From: Rhizobiaceae bacterium UBA1291
Lineage (GTDB): Bacteria > Pseudomonadota > Alphaproteobacteria > Rhizobiales > Rhizobiaceae
Direction of reading: 5' to 3'
Assembly: GCA_002307905.1 (NCBI GenBank)
Contig: DBUL01000086.1
Coordinates: forward strand, 17,469 to 24,522
Length of the DNA stretch: 7,054 nt
The stretch's first letter is position 1; every line of letters starts with the position of its first letter. The position numbers were made by a program, and so were the translations under genes. This document shows, in pieces, positions 1 through 6,453 of this stretch. A model generated the notes under the pieces. The model was not told the DNA's origin. It searched no databases and saw nothing but the letters and a program-made list of their open reading frames with translations.

Positions 1-69
1 ATAAAATTGAGGACCGACTGGACATTCGCTTTCCGCGCATCAGCCTGTTGGCGAGTTCGTGTCGGTTTG

Positions 70-74
70 GGAGG
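70..74 (+). promoter_or_regulatory. Ribosome binding site of fdsG
   Basis: GGAGG lies 7 bases before the ATG at 82. The reading frame stays open upstream to about position 7, but no comparable Shine-Dalgarno sequence precedes an earlier start, and the extra residues do not look like FdsG/NuoE. This site therefore sets the start at 82. I see no convincing sigma-70 or sigma-54 promoter in the 81 bases upstream, so the operon promoter probably lies further upstream, outside the window. Confidence 0.75.
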
Positions 75-81
75 GCTGATA

Positions 82-561
82 ATGAATATACGATCATCTA
101 CGGATGACTTTGTTTCGCGCACGCATGCCATCATCGCCGAGTTCAGCGGGCTCGAAGGACCCCTGCTGCCGATCCTGCATTCCATCCAGGAGAGCTTTGG
201 CTATGTGCCGGACGAGGTGAAGCCGGTGCTTGCTGAGGCACTGAACCTGTCGCGCGCCGAAGTGCACGGCGTCGTCAGCTTCTATCATGATTTCCGCGCC
301 CATCCCGCCGGCCGCCATGTGCTGAAGCTCTGTCGCGCCGAGGCCTGCCAGTCGCGCGGTGGCGAGGCCTTGGCCGACCGGGTGCGCGAACTGCTCGGCA
401 TCGATTTTCACGGGACGACGCCGGACGGCGCCGTGACGCTGGAGCCGGTCTACTGCCTCGGGCTCTGTGCCTGCGCGCCCGCTGCCATGCTCGACGGCGA
501 ACTGCATGGCCGGCTCGATGCGCAGGGGCTGGAGCAGCTGGTCGGGGAGGCGCGGCGATGA
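82..561 (+). CDS. fdsG: NAD-dependent formate dehydrogenase gamma subunit (NuoE-like, 2Fe-2S)
   Basis: This 159-residue protein is the small electron-transfer subunit of cytosolic NAD+-dependent formate dehydrogenase, homologous to NuoE of complex I and HoxE of NAD-reducing hydrogenases. Residues about 15-75 form the helical N-terminal part, with the family-typical stretch around VHGVVSFYHDF (61-71). The thioredoxin-like part follows, with the 2Fe-2S ligand pattern C84-x4-C89 and C125-x3-C129; C131 is an additional cysteine. From family knowledge the cluster sits near the FMN of the beta subunit. Its length is close to the usual 150-180 residues. The start at 82 has GGAGG at a 7-base spacing. 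The stop overlaps the start of fdsB in an ATGA, implying translational coupling and near-equal synthesis of the two subunits. The protein is soluble, with no signal peptide or membrane segment. A general complex I NuoE is unlikely because the next genes are FdsB and a formate dehydrogenase alpha subunit. Confidence 0.93.
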   Translation: MNIRSSTDDFVSRTHAIIAEFSGLEGPLLPILHSIQESFGYVPDEVKPVLAEALNLSRAEVHGVVSFYHDFRAHPAGRHVLKLCRAEACQSRGGEALADRVRELLGIDFHGTTPDGAVTLEPVYCLGLCACAPAAMLDGELHGRLDAQGLEQLVGEARR

Positions 562-2114
562 GCTTGACGATCTATGTTACCCAGGATGCTGCGGCGATTG
601 CCGTCGGTGCCGACAAGGTGGCGGTGGCGATCGAGCGGGAAGCCAAGCTTCGCGGCCTCGACGTGACGATCGTGCGCAATGGTTCCCGCGGCCTCCTGTG
701 GCTTGAACCTCTCATTGAGGTTCGCACCGGACACGGCCGCATCGCCTACGGACCGGTGACGGTCGCCGACGTGCCGGGCCTGTTCGAGGCGGACTTTGTG
801 GCCGGTGGCGAACATCCGCTCTGCCAGGGGCTGACGAAGGAAATTCCCTATCTCGCTCGCCAGACGCGGCTGACCTTCTCCCGTTGCGGCGTGACCGATC
901 CTCTCTCCCTGGCTGACTATCGCCACTACGAAGGGCTCAAAGGTCTGGAAAAGGCCATTGCCATAGGCCCCGCCGACATCGTCAAGACGGTGACCGACAG
1001 CGGCCTGCGCGGTCGCGGTGGTGCGGGCTTTCCGACCGGCATCAAGTGGAAGACGGTCGCCGATGCTGCGGGTGATCGCAAGTACATCATCTGCAACGCC
1101 GACGAAGGCGACAGCGGCACCTTCTCCGACCGGATGATCATGGAGGGCGATCCCTTCGTGCTGATCGAGGGCATGATCATCGCCGGCATCGCCACCGGCG
1201 CCACCAAGGGTTATGTCTACACCCGTTCTGAATATCCGCATGCCATCAAGACCATGCGCGCGGCGATCGACATCGCCCGCGGTGCCGGCATACTCGGACC
1301 ATCGGTCATGGGGTCGGCGCATGCCTTCGACATCGAGGTGCGCATGGGCGCCGGCGCCTATGTCTGCGGCGAGGAGACCTCGCTGCTCAACTCGCTCGAG
1401 GGCAAGCGCGGCATCGTTCGGGCCAAGCCACCGCTTCCGGCCTTGCAGGGCCTGTTCGGCCGGCCGACCGTTGTCAACAACGTGATCTCGCTCGCCTCCG
1501 TGCCGGTTATCCTCGACCGCGGCGCCGCCTTCTATCGCGATTACGGCGTCGGCCGTTCGCACGGCACGATCCCGATCCAGCTTGCCGGCAATATCAAGCA
1601 TGGTGGCCTCTATGAGACCGCTTTCGGCCTGACGCTCGGCGAGATCATCTATGACATCGGCGGCGGCACGGCGAGCGGCCGACCGGTCAAGGCCGTGCAG
1701 GTCGGCGGGCCACTCGGTGCCTATTTCCCGCCGTCCCTGTTCGACACAGTCTTCGACTACGAGGCCTTCGCCGCGAAGGACGGGCTGATCGGCCATGCCG
1801 GGATCGTCGTCTTCGACGACACGGCCGACATGCTGAAGCAGGCGCGCTTCGCCATGGAATTCTGCGCGATCGAAAGCTGCGGCAAGTGCACGCCCTGCCG
1901 CATCGGCTCGACGCGCGGCGTCGAGACGGTCGACCGGATCGCGCGCGGCATCGAGCCGGAAAAGAACCGGGCGCTGCTCACCGACCTGTGCAACACGATG
2001 AAGTTCGGCTCGCTCTGCGCGCTCGGCGGCTTCACCCCCTATCCGGTGATGAGCGCGCTCCATCACTTCCCCGAGGATTTCGCCCCGGCACCCATGGTGG
2101 AGGCGGCGGAATGA
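558..2114 (+). CDS. fdsB: NAD-dependent formate dehydrogenase beta subunit (NuoF-like, FMN, NAD+ reduction)
   Basis: This 518-residue diaphorase subunit takes electrons from FdsA and reduces NAD+ through FMN; it is homologous to NuoF and HoxF. Residues 1 to about 115 form an N-terminal domain like the thioredoxin-fold part of HoxF-type proteins but without a four-cysteine cluster motif, so it probably binds no Fe-S. The FMN/NAD module follows: glycine-rich GRGGAGFP at 152-159, NADEGDSGTF from 180, and GAGAYVCGEETSLL from 264. The 4Fe-4S site is C441-x2-C444-x2-C447 with the fourth ligand C487 in the SLCALGG segment, as in NuoF. Length matches known FdsB proteins of about 520 residues. The start overlaps the fdsG stop (ATGA) and has GGGAGG 7 bases upstream. 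The stop overlaps the next small gene in the same way. Expected location is the cytosol, as part of a multimer with FdsG and FdsA. Confidence 0.95.
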   Translation: MSLTIYVTQDAAAIAVGADKVAVAIEREAKLRGLDVTIVRNGSRGLLWLEPLIEVRTGHGRIAYGPVTVADVPGLFEADFVAGGEHPLCQGLTKEIPYLARQTRLTFSRCGVTDPLSLADYRHYEGLKGLEKAIAIGPADIVKTVTDSGLRGRGGAGFPTGIKWKTVADAAGDRKYIICNADEGDSGTFSDRMIMEGDPFVLIEGMIIAGIATGATKGYVYTRSEYPHAIKTMRAAIDIARGAGILGPSVMGSAHAFDIEVRMGAGAYVCGEETSLLNSLEGKRGIVRAKPPLPALQGLFGRPTVVNNVISLASVPVILDRGAAFYRDYGVGRSHGTIPIQLAGNIKHGGLYETAFGLTLGEIIYDIGGGTASGRPVKAVQVGGPLGAYFPPSLFDTVFDYEAFAAKDGLIGHAGIVVFDDTADMLKQARFAMEFCAIESCGKCTPCRIGSTRGVETVDRIARGIEPEKNRALLTDLCNTMKFGSLCALGGFTPYPVMSALHHFPEDFAPAPMVEAAE

Positions 2115-2326
2115 GCGAGAGCGAAAAAGTGAAGGGCCCGGCCTCCTATTTCCCGTCCATCGAGAAGACGTATGGCCGGCCGATTTCCTACTGGCAGGAG
2201 ATCATCCGGACCCAGGAAGGCAAGGCTCACATGCAGATCGTGGCGTTCCTGAAGGAAACCCATGGTCTTGGCCATGGTCATGCCAATGCGCTCGTCGCCG
2301 CGACACTGGTCGAGCGCAAGTCGTAA
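2111..2326 (+). CDS. Small DUF4287-like protein of unknown function inside the fds operon
   Basis: This ORF encodes 71 residues. It overlaps the fdsB stop in an ATGA and has GGAGG (2099-2103) 7 bases before its ATG, so it is almost certainly translated and coupled to fdsB. The sequence resembles the DUF4287 family as I remember it: SYFPSIEKTYGRPISYW at 12-28, a helical middle with KAHMQIVAFLKE at 38-49, and the hallmark HGLGHGHANALV at 51-62. It is essentially one domain with a short charged N-terminal tail; there is no signal peptide or membrane segment. Three histidines (51, 55, 57) are closely spaced, but no metal-binding role is established. No function can be assigned. Its place between two formate dehydrogenase subunits suggests, as inference only, an accessory role in assembly, cofactor handling or regulation. 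It is not FdsD, which lies at 6223-6453. The family assignment is from recall, not from a search. Confidence 0.85.
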   Translation: MSESEKVKGPASYFPSIEKTYGRPISYWQEIIRTQEGKAHMQIVAFLKETHGLGHGHANALVAATLVERKS

Positions 2327-2378
2327 GCAGAATTGAACTGACCGCCTGGCTTAACGCTGTGGCGGGAACGATTTATCC

Positions 2379-2383
2379 GGAGG
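2379..2383 (+). promoter_or_regulatory. Ribosome binding site that decides the fdsA start
   Basis: GGAGG lies 5 bases before the ATG at 2389. An in-frame GTG at 2359 would add 10 residues but has no Shine-Dalgarno sequence in front of it. The ATG at 2389 also gives a 959-residue protein, the usual FdsA length. The 62 bases between the DUF4287-like gene and fdsA (2327-2388) hold this site; I see no clear promoter or terminator in them. Confidence 0.8.
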
Positions 2384-2388
2384 TTCGA

Positions 2389-5268
2389 ATGCCCCTCGTT
2401 TCTGAAATCGACTACGGTACGCCCGCGTCCCGATCCACCGAGACGGTGACGCTCACCATCGACGGCCGGCAGGTCACGGTCGCGACCGGCACGTCCGTGA
2501 TGCGCGCTTCGATGGAAGCCGGCATCCAGGTGCCGAAGCTCTGCGCCACCGACATGGTGGACGCCTTCGGCTCCTGCCGCCTCTGTCTCGTAGAGGTCGA
2601 GGGCCGCAACGGCACGCCGGCCTCCTGCACCACGCCTTGCGCGCCGGGCATGGTGGTCCACACCCAGACGGAGCGGCTGAAGCAGATCCGCAAAGGGGTG
2701 ATGGAGCTCTATATCTCCGACCACCCGCTCGACTGTCTCACCTGTGCCGCCAATGGCGACTGCGAACTGCAGGACATGGCGGGTGCCGTCGGCCTGCGCG
2801 ACGTGCGCTATGGCTACGAGGGCGACAATCACGTCAAGGCGCGCAATGATGGCGACATCAACGCCAAGTGGATGCCGAAGGACGAGTCCAACCCCTATTT
2901 CACCTATGACCCGTCGAAATGCATCGTCTGCTCGCGCTGCGTTCGCGCCTGCGAGGAGGTGCAGGGCACATTCGCGCTGACGATCGAGGGCCGTGGTTTC
3001 GATAGCCGGGTATCGCCCGGCGCGCATGAGCATTTTCTCGAATCCGAATGCGTTTCCTGCGGCGCCTGCGTGCAGGCCTGCCCAACCGCGACGCTCACCG
3101 AAAAGTCGGTGATCGCCATCGGCCAGCCGGAACACTCGGTGGTGACTACCTGCGCCTACTGCGGCGTTGGCTGCTCATTCAAGGCTGAGATGCGCGGCGA
3201 GGAACTGGTGCGCATGGTGCCCTACAAGGACGGCAAAGCCAATCGGGGCCACTCCTGCGTCAAGGGCCGGTTCGCCTATGGCTATGCTTCCCACCAGGAT
3301 CGCATTCTCAATCCGATGGTGCGCGAGAAGATCACCGACCCCTGGCGTGAAGTCGGCTGGGAGGAGGCGCTTGCCCACGTCGCCTCCGAATTCCGCCGGC
3401 TCCAATACCAATACGGCAAGGATTCGATCGGCGGCATCACCTCGTCGCGTTGTACCAATGAAGAGACCTTCCTGGTGCAGAAACTGATCCGCGCCGGCTT
3501 TGGCAACAACAATGTCGATACCTGCGCCCGCGTCTGCCATTCACCGACCGGCTATGGTCTCGGCCAGGCCTTCGGCACGTCGGCCGGCACGCAGGACTTC
3601 GATTCCGTCGAGGAGTCCGACGTCATCATGGTGATCGGCGCCAACCCGTCGGCGGCGCACCCGGTCTTCGCCTCGCGCATGAAGAAGCGCATCCGCCAGG
3701 GCGCCAAGCTGATCGTGCTCGATCCGCGCGAGACCGAGACGGTTACCTCGGTCCACGCCAAGGCAGACTACCACCTGCCACTCAAGCCCGGCACCAATGT
3801 CGCGGTCATTACGGCGCTCGCGCATGTCATCGTCACGGAAGGCCTGTTCGACGAGGCCTTCATCCGCGAGCGTTGCGACTGGTCCGAATTCGAGGACTGG
3901 GCCGCCTTTGTCGCCGAGCCGCAGCATTCGCCGGAAGAGACGGAAAAGTTCACCGGCGTTGCGGCCGATCTCGTGCGCGGCGCGGCCCGGCTCTATGCCC
4001 GAGGCGGCAATGGCGCGATCTATTACGGCCTCGGCGTCACCGAGCACAGCCAGGGCTCGACGACTGTCATGGCGATCGCCAACCTTGCCATGGCGACCGG
4101 CAATATCGGCCGCAAGGGCGTCGGCGTGAACCCGCTGCGCGGCCAGAACAATGTGCAGGGCTCCTGCGACATGGGGTCCTTCCCGCACGAACTCCCGGGC
4201 TATCGCCACGTCTCCGACGACGCGACGCGTGATACGTTCGAGAAGCTCTGGGGTGTCAAGCTCGACAGCGAACCAGGCCTGCGTATTCCGAACATGCTCG
4301 ACGCCGCCGTCGACGGCTCGTTCAAGGGCATCTATATCCAGGGCGAGGACATCCTGCAGTCCGACCCCGATACCAAGCATGTCTCGGCCGGCCTTGCGGC
4401 GATGGAATGCGTCGTCGTGCACGACCTCTTCCTCAACGAGACGGCCAACTATGCCCATGTCTTCCTGCCGGGCTCGACCTTCCTGGAAAAGGACGGCACC
4501 TTCACCAATGCCGAACGCCGCATCAACCGCGTGCGCAAGGTGATGAGCCCGAAGAACGGCTATGCCGACTGGGAAGTGACCCAGAAGCTCGCCCAGGCCA
4601 TGGGCTTGCCGTGGAACTACAGCCATCCGTCCGAGATCATGGACGAGATCGCCGTTACCACGCCGAGCTTCGCCAGCGTGTCCTACGACCTGCTGGAAAA
4701 GATGGGCTCGGTACAGTGGCCGTGCAACGAGAAGTTCCCCGAAGGGTCGCCGATCATGCACGTCAACGGCTTCGTGCGCGGCAAGGGCAAGTTCATCCGC
4801 ACGGAATATGTGGCGACTGACGAGCGCACCGGTCCGCGCTTCCCGCTGCTTTTGACCACCGGGCGCATCCTCTCGCAATACAATGTCGGCGCCCAGACGC
4901 GCCGCACCGAGAACGTCGCCTGGCATGCGGAGGATCTTCTGGAGATCCATCCGCACGATGCCGAGCAGCGGGGCATCAAGGACGGCGACTGGGTGCGTCT
5001 TGCCAGCCGGGCAGGCGAAACGACGCTTCGGGCGGAGATCACCGAACGTGTTTCGCCCGGCGTCGTCTACACGACCTTCCACCATCCCGAGACGCAGGCC
5101 AACGTCATCACCACGGACTTCTCCGACTGGGCGACCAATTGCCCGGAATACAAGGTGACCGCCGTGCAGGTCGCGCCGTCCAACGGCCCGTCCGAATGGC
5201 AGCAGGACTATGAGGACCTGTCGCGCCAGTCGCGCCGCATCGCCGGCAAGCTGGAAGCGGCGGAGTAG
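2389..5268 (+). CDS. fdsA: NAD-dependent formate dehydrogenase alpha subunit (Mo-bis-PGD, Cys-type)
   Basis: This 959-residue catalytic subunit oxidises formate to CO2 at a molybdenum bis-MGD centre and passes electrons along Fe-S clusters to FdsB/FdsG. Domains in order: a 2Fe-2S ferredoxin domain (C52, C63, C66, C80); a NuoG-type His-Cys motif (H112, C116, C119, C125); two ferredoxin 4Fe-4S motifs (C178/C181/C184/C188 and C221/C224/C227/C231); the formate dehydrogenase proximal 4Fe-4S cluster (C255, C258, C262, C290) with K292 after it; the large molybdopterin domain to about 735; and the C-terminal dinucleotide-binding domain at about 815-930. The active site is C383-H384 in ARVCHSPT, with the conserved arginine at R584 in NPLRGQNN. 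The Mo ligand is an ordinary TGC Cys codon, so no selenocysteine is involved. The NuoG-like N-terminal part marks the NAD-linked Fds class rather than respiratory FdnG/FdoG. There is no Tat signal, consistent with a cytosolic enzyme. All key ligands are intact. Confidence 0.97.
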   Translation: MPLVSEIDYGTPASRSTETVTLTIDGRQVTVATGTSVMRASMEAGIQVPKLCATDMVDAFGSCRLCLVEVEGRNGTPASCTTPCAPGMVVHTQTERLKQIRKGVMELYISDHPLDCLTCAANGDCELQDMAGAVGLRDVRYGYEGDNHVKARNDGDINAKWMPKDESNPYFTYDPSKCIVCSRCVRACEEVQGTFALTIEGRGFDSRVSPGAHEHFLESECVSCGACVQACPTATLTEKSVIAIGQPEHSVVTTCAYCGVGCSFKAEMRGEELVRMVPYKDGKANRGHSCVKGRFAYGYASHQDRILNPMVREKITDPWREVGWEEALAHVASEFRRLQYQYGKDSIGGITSSRCTNEETFLVQKLIRAGFGNNNVDTCARVCHSPTGYGLGQAFGTSAGTQDFDSVEESDVIMVIGANPSAAHPVFASRMKKRIRQGAKLIVLDPRETETVTSVHAKADYHLPLKPGTNVAVITALAHVIVTEGLFDEAFIRERCDWSEFEDWAAFVAEPQHSPEETEKFTGVAADLVRGAARLYARGGNGAIYYGLGVTEHSQGSTTVMAIANLAMATGNIGRKGVGVNPLRGQNNVQGSCDMGSFPHELPGYRHVSDDATRDTFEKLWGVKLDSEPGLRIPNMLDAAVDGSFKGIYIQGEDILQSDPDTKHVSAGLAAMECVVVHDLFLNETANYAHVFLPGSTFLEKDGTFTNAERRINRVRKVMSPKNGYADWEVTQKLAQAMGLPWNYSHPSEIMDEIAVTTPSFASVSYDLLEKMGSVQWPCNEKFPEGSPIMHVNGFVRGKGKFIRTEYVATDERTGPRFPLLLTTGRILSQYNVGAQTRRTENVAWHAEDLLEIHPHDAEQRGIKDGDWVRLASRAGETTLRAEITERVSPGVVYTTFHHPETQANVITTDFSDWATNCPEYKVTAVQVAPSNGPSEWQQDYEDLSRQSRRIAGKLEAAE

Positions 5269-5271
5269 GGA

Positions 5272-5400
5272 ATGGACCAGGCTTGCGGCTTCATGCCCCT
5301 CACCCCGACCCTCTCCCCGCGCGCGGGGAGAGGGAGTGGCAGCGTTGCGGCATTTCTCCTTCTCCCCGCATGCGGGGAGAAGGTGCCGGCAGGCGGATGA
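5272..5400 (+). CDS. Possible 42-codon ORF running through the RIME-like repeat
   Basis: An ATG 3 bases after the fdsA stop opens a 42-residue frame that reads through the repeat and ends with TGA at 5398-5400. GGAG at 5262-5265, inside the end of fdsA, lies 6 bases before the ATG. The TGA overlaps an ATG at 5397 that is in frame with fdhD, giving the same ATGA arrangement seen elsewhere in the operon. The peptide is mostly repeat-encoded (TLSPRAGRGSG and similar), with no recognisable domain. It may only be a chance ORF of the repeat, or it may serve to carry ribosomes across the hairpins to fdhD. I rate a functional protein product as unlikely. Confidence 0.25.
   Translation: MDQACGFMPLTPTLSPRAGRGSGSVAAFLLLPACGEKVPAGG
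5309..5334. repeat. Perfect 26-base palindrome, left arm of the RIME-like element
   Basis: CCCTCTCCCCGCG and its exact reverse complement meet without a spacer. In RNA it can fold as a stem of about 11 pairs with a tight loop. No run of T follows, so it does not look like a classical intrinsic terminator; a pausing or mRNA-stabilising role is possible but unproven. Confidence 0.9.
5358..5383. repeat. Perfect 26-base palindrome, right arm of the RIME-like element
   Basis: CCTTCTCCCCGCA and its exact reverse complement meet at position 5370/5371. The sequence is closely related to the left palindrome (CTCTCCCCGC versus TTCTCCCCGC), so the two arms could also pair with each other in RNA. There is no T tract after it. 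It ends 31 bases before the chosen fdhD start. Confidence 0.9.
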
Positions 5401-5404
5401 GGGG
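5399..5404 (+). promoter_or_regulatory. Probable fdhD ribosome binding site, contributed by the repeat end
   Basis: GAGGGG sits 10 bases before the ATG at 5415. It is the terminal inverted repeat of the RIME-like element, so the repeat appears to supply the Shine-Dalgarno sequence. The spacing is longer than for the other genes in the operon, implying weaker initiation unless coupling from the ORF ending at 5400 helps. Confidence 0.55.
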
Positions 5405-5414
5405 CTCACCCGTC

Positions 5415-6233
5415 ATGAAGACATCCACCTCCGTTCACGCACTGCAGTTCCGTCGCGGCGCCCTGGCGACGGGCAGCCGCATCGTTCCGGATGAAGTGCC
5501 GATCGCCTTTTCCTATGGCGGTTCGACTCATGCGGTGATGATGGCGACGCCCGCCGATCTGGAGGACTTCGCCCTCGGCTTCTCTTTGTCGGAGGGCATT
5601 GTTTCCGAACCTTCCGACATCGTCTCGATCGAAACGGTGCTGGCCGGCGACGGGATCGATGTGCAGATCATCCTGGCGGACGCGACTGCGGAGGCCCTGA
5701 CATCGCGCCGCCGCCATATGGCTGGTCCCGTCGGCTGCGGCCTGTGCGGCATCGAATCGATCGAGCAGGCCATGCGGCAAGTGCCATCGGTCGAGGCTGG
5801 CGATTTCAGCCTGGTTCCGGCCCAAATTGCCGAGGCGGTGAAGCTGCTCGGGGACGGGCAGAAGCTCAACCGTGAAACGCGCGCCGTGCATGGCGCCGGC
5901 TTCTTCGTGCCCGGCCAGGGTCTTGTCATGCTGCGGGAGGATGTCGGCCGTCACAATGCGCTCGACAAGCTTTCGGGCGCGGTGATCCGCGCCGGCTATT
6001 CCGGCCGGCAGGGTGTCGTCGTCGTCACCAGCCGCCTGTCGGTGGAGATGGTGCAGAAGACGGCGGCGCTGAAATGCCCCATGCTGATTGCCGTATCGGC
6101 TCCGACGGCGCTAGCCATCCGCACGGCGGATGCGGCCGGGATCACGCTTGTCGGCATTGCGCGCGGCGACGAGTTTGAAATTTTCACCAGATCAGAGCGC
6201 ATCATTGCCGGAGTGAACGCCCATGTCGCATGA
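5415..6233 (+). CDS. fdhD: Formate dehydrogenase accessory sulfurtransferase FdhD (FdsC)
   Basis: This 272-residue protein matches FdhD, which carries sulfur from the cysteine desulfurase IscS to the Mo-bis-PGD cofactor before it enters formate dehydrogenase; in fds operons it is also called FdsC. The sulfur-carrying CxxC motif is C108-G-L-C111 within GPVGCGLCGIES. Other family signatures are REDVGRHNALDK from R174 and the C-terminal segment VVTSRLSVEMVQKTAALKCP. Length agrees with the usual 260-285 residues. The frame is open upstream through the RIME-like repeat, with in-frame ATGs at 5370 and 5397. I chose 5415 because the residues before it are repeat-encoded and MKTSTSVHALQF looks like a natural N-terminus; 5397 (278 residues) remains possible. 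The stop overlaps fdsD by 11 bases. Its place next to fdsA fits a dedicated maturation factor of this enzyme. Confidence 0.93.
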   Translation: MKTSTSVHALQFRRGALATGSRIVPDEVPIAFSYGGSTHAVMMATPADLEDFALGFSLSEGIVSEPSDIVSIETVLAGDGIDVQIILADATAEALTSRRRHMAGPVGCGLCGIESIEQAMRQVPSVEAGDFSLVPAQIAEAVKLLGDGQKLNRETRAVHGAGFFVPGQGLVMLREDVGRHNALDKLSGAVIRAGYSGRQGVVVVTSRLSVEMVQKTAALKCPMLIAVSAPTALAIRTADAAGITLVGIARGDEFEIFTRSERIIAGVNAHVA

Positions 6234-6453
6234 CACCACCGAAAAGCTCGTCCGCATGGCGAACCAGATCGCCACCTTCTTCCTGTCGCAGCCGGAAGCG
6301 GTGCGCGTCGAAGGCGTCGCGAACCACATCAACAAGTTCTGGGAGCCGCGCATGCGCCGCGAACTGTTCGAGCATATCGACAAAGGTGGCGAGGGTCTTC
6401 TGCCGCTGGTCATGGAAGCCTCCAAGGTCATCAAGCGTCCGGTCGCCGCCTGA
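6223..6453 (+). CDS. fdsD: Formate dehydrogenase delta subunit
   Basis: This 76-residue protein resembles the FdsD family: MANQIATFFLSQP at 12-24, then VANHINKFWEPRMRREL around 32-48, and GLLPLVMEASKVI near the C-terminus. FdsD is needed for a fully active Fds enzyme in studied bacteria and is thought to help cofactor insertion or complex stability; it has no cofactor-binding motif itself and none is visible here. It starts 11 bases before the fdhD stop, in another frame, with GGAG at 6210-6213 (9 bases upstream), so translation is probably coupled. It is the last gene of the fds unit in the window. An overlapping same-length frame at 6230-6460 is low-complexity Ser/Arg-rich and is only a shadow. 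Confidence 0.9.
   Translation: MSHDTTEKLVRMANQIATFFLSQPEAVRVEGVANHINKFWEPRMRRELFEHIDKGGEGLLPLVMEASKVIKRPVAA

Larger units (their letters stand above)
5295..5405. repeat. RIME1-like mosaic intergenic repeat with two large palindromes
   Basis: This 111-base element fills most of the fdsA-fdhD gap. Its ends are 8-base inverted repeats, GCCCCTCA (5295-5302) and TGAGGGGC (5398-5405). Inside are two perfect 26-base palindromes (5309-5334 and 5358-5383) joined by a 23-base spacer. The layout and the sequence match the Rhizobium-specific intergenic mosaic element RIME1 as I remember it, a non-coding repeat of roughly this size scattered through rhizobial genomes. On the transcript it would form two strong GC-rich hairpins, which could affect mRNA stability or relative expression of fdsGBA versus fdhD-fdsD. 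It has no transposase of its own. Confidence 0.88.

Noticed and set aside
15..36. Candidate sigma-54 promoter (TGGAC-like sequence near 19)
   Set aside because: The GG and GC dinucleotides are not 12 bases apart, so the -24/-12 pattern is not met.
1..40. Possible divergent gene start on the minus strand (ATG complement at 38-40), as expected for a LysR regulator upstream of fds genes
   Set aside because: Only 13 codons are visible and they do not resemble a LysR N-terminus; too little sequence to support a gene.
7..81. Upstream extension of fdsG to position 7
   Set aside because: The added residues do not resemble the family and no Shine-Dalgarno sequence precedes the earlier start; the ATG at 82 has GGAGG 7 bases upstream.
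450..2066. Long open frame (538 codons) on the minus strand opposite fdsB
   Set aside because: It is antisense to a gene with all NuoF-type motifs intact; the translation is rich in Arg, Ala, Asp and His as expected for the complement of GC-rich codons, and no domain is recognisable.
2359..2388. GTG start at 2359 for fdsA, adding 10 residues
   Set aside because: There is no ribosome binding site before it, while the ATG at 2389 has GGAGG at a 5-base spacing and gives the usual FdsA length.
3523..3540. Selenocysteine or altered active site in FdsA
   Set aside because: The Mo-ligand position is a plain TGC cysteine codon followed by His, the normal arrangement for Cys-type formate dehydrogenases; the nearby C379 belongs to the DTCARVCHSP motif I expect in this family.
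5309..5383. Rho-independent terminator formed by the palindromes after fdsA
   Set aside because: Neither palindrome is followed by a T tract, and both belong to a repeat that fits RIME1; fdhD and fdsD downstream are functionally tied to fdsA.
3541..5409. Long open frame (622 codons) on the minus strand opposite fdsA, extending into the repeat
   Set aside because: Same antisense artefact of high GC coding sequence; its N-terminus is made of RIME-like repeat sequence and the rest shows no family motifs.
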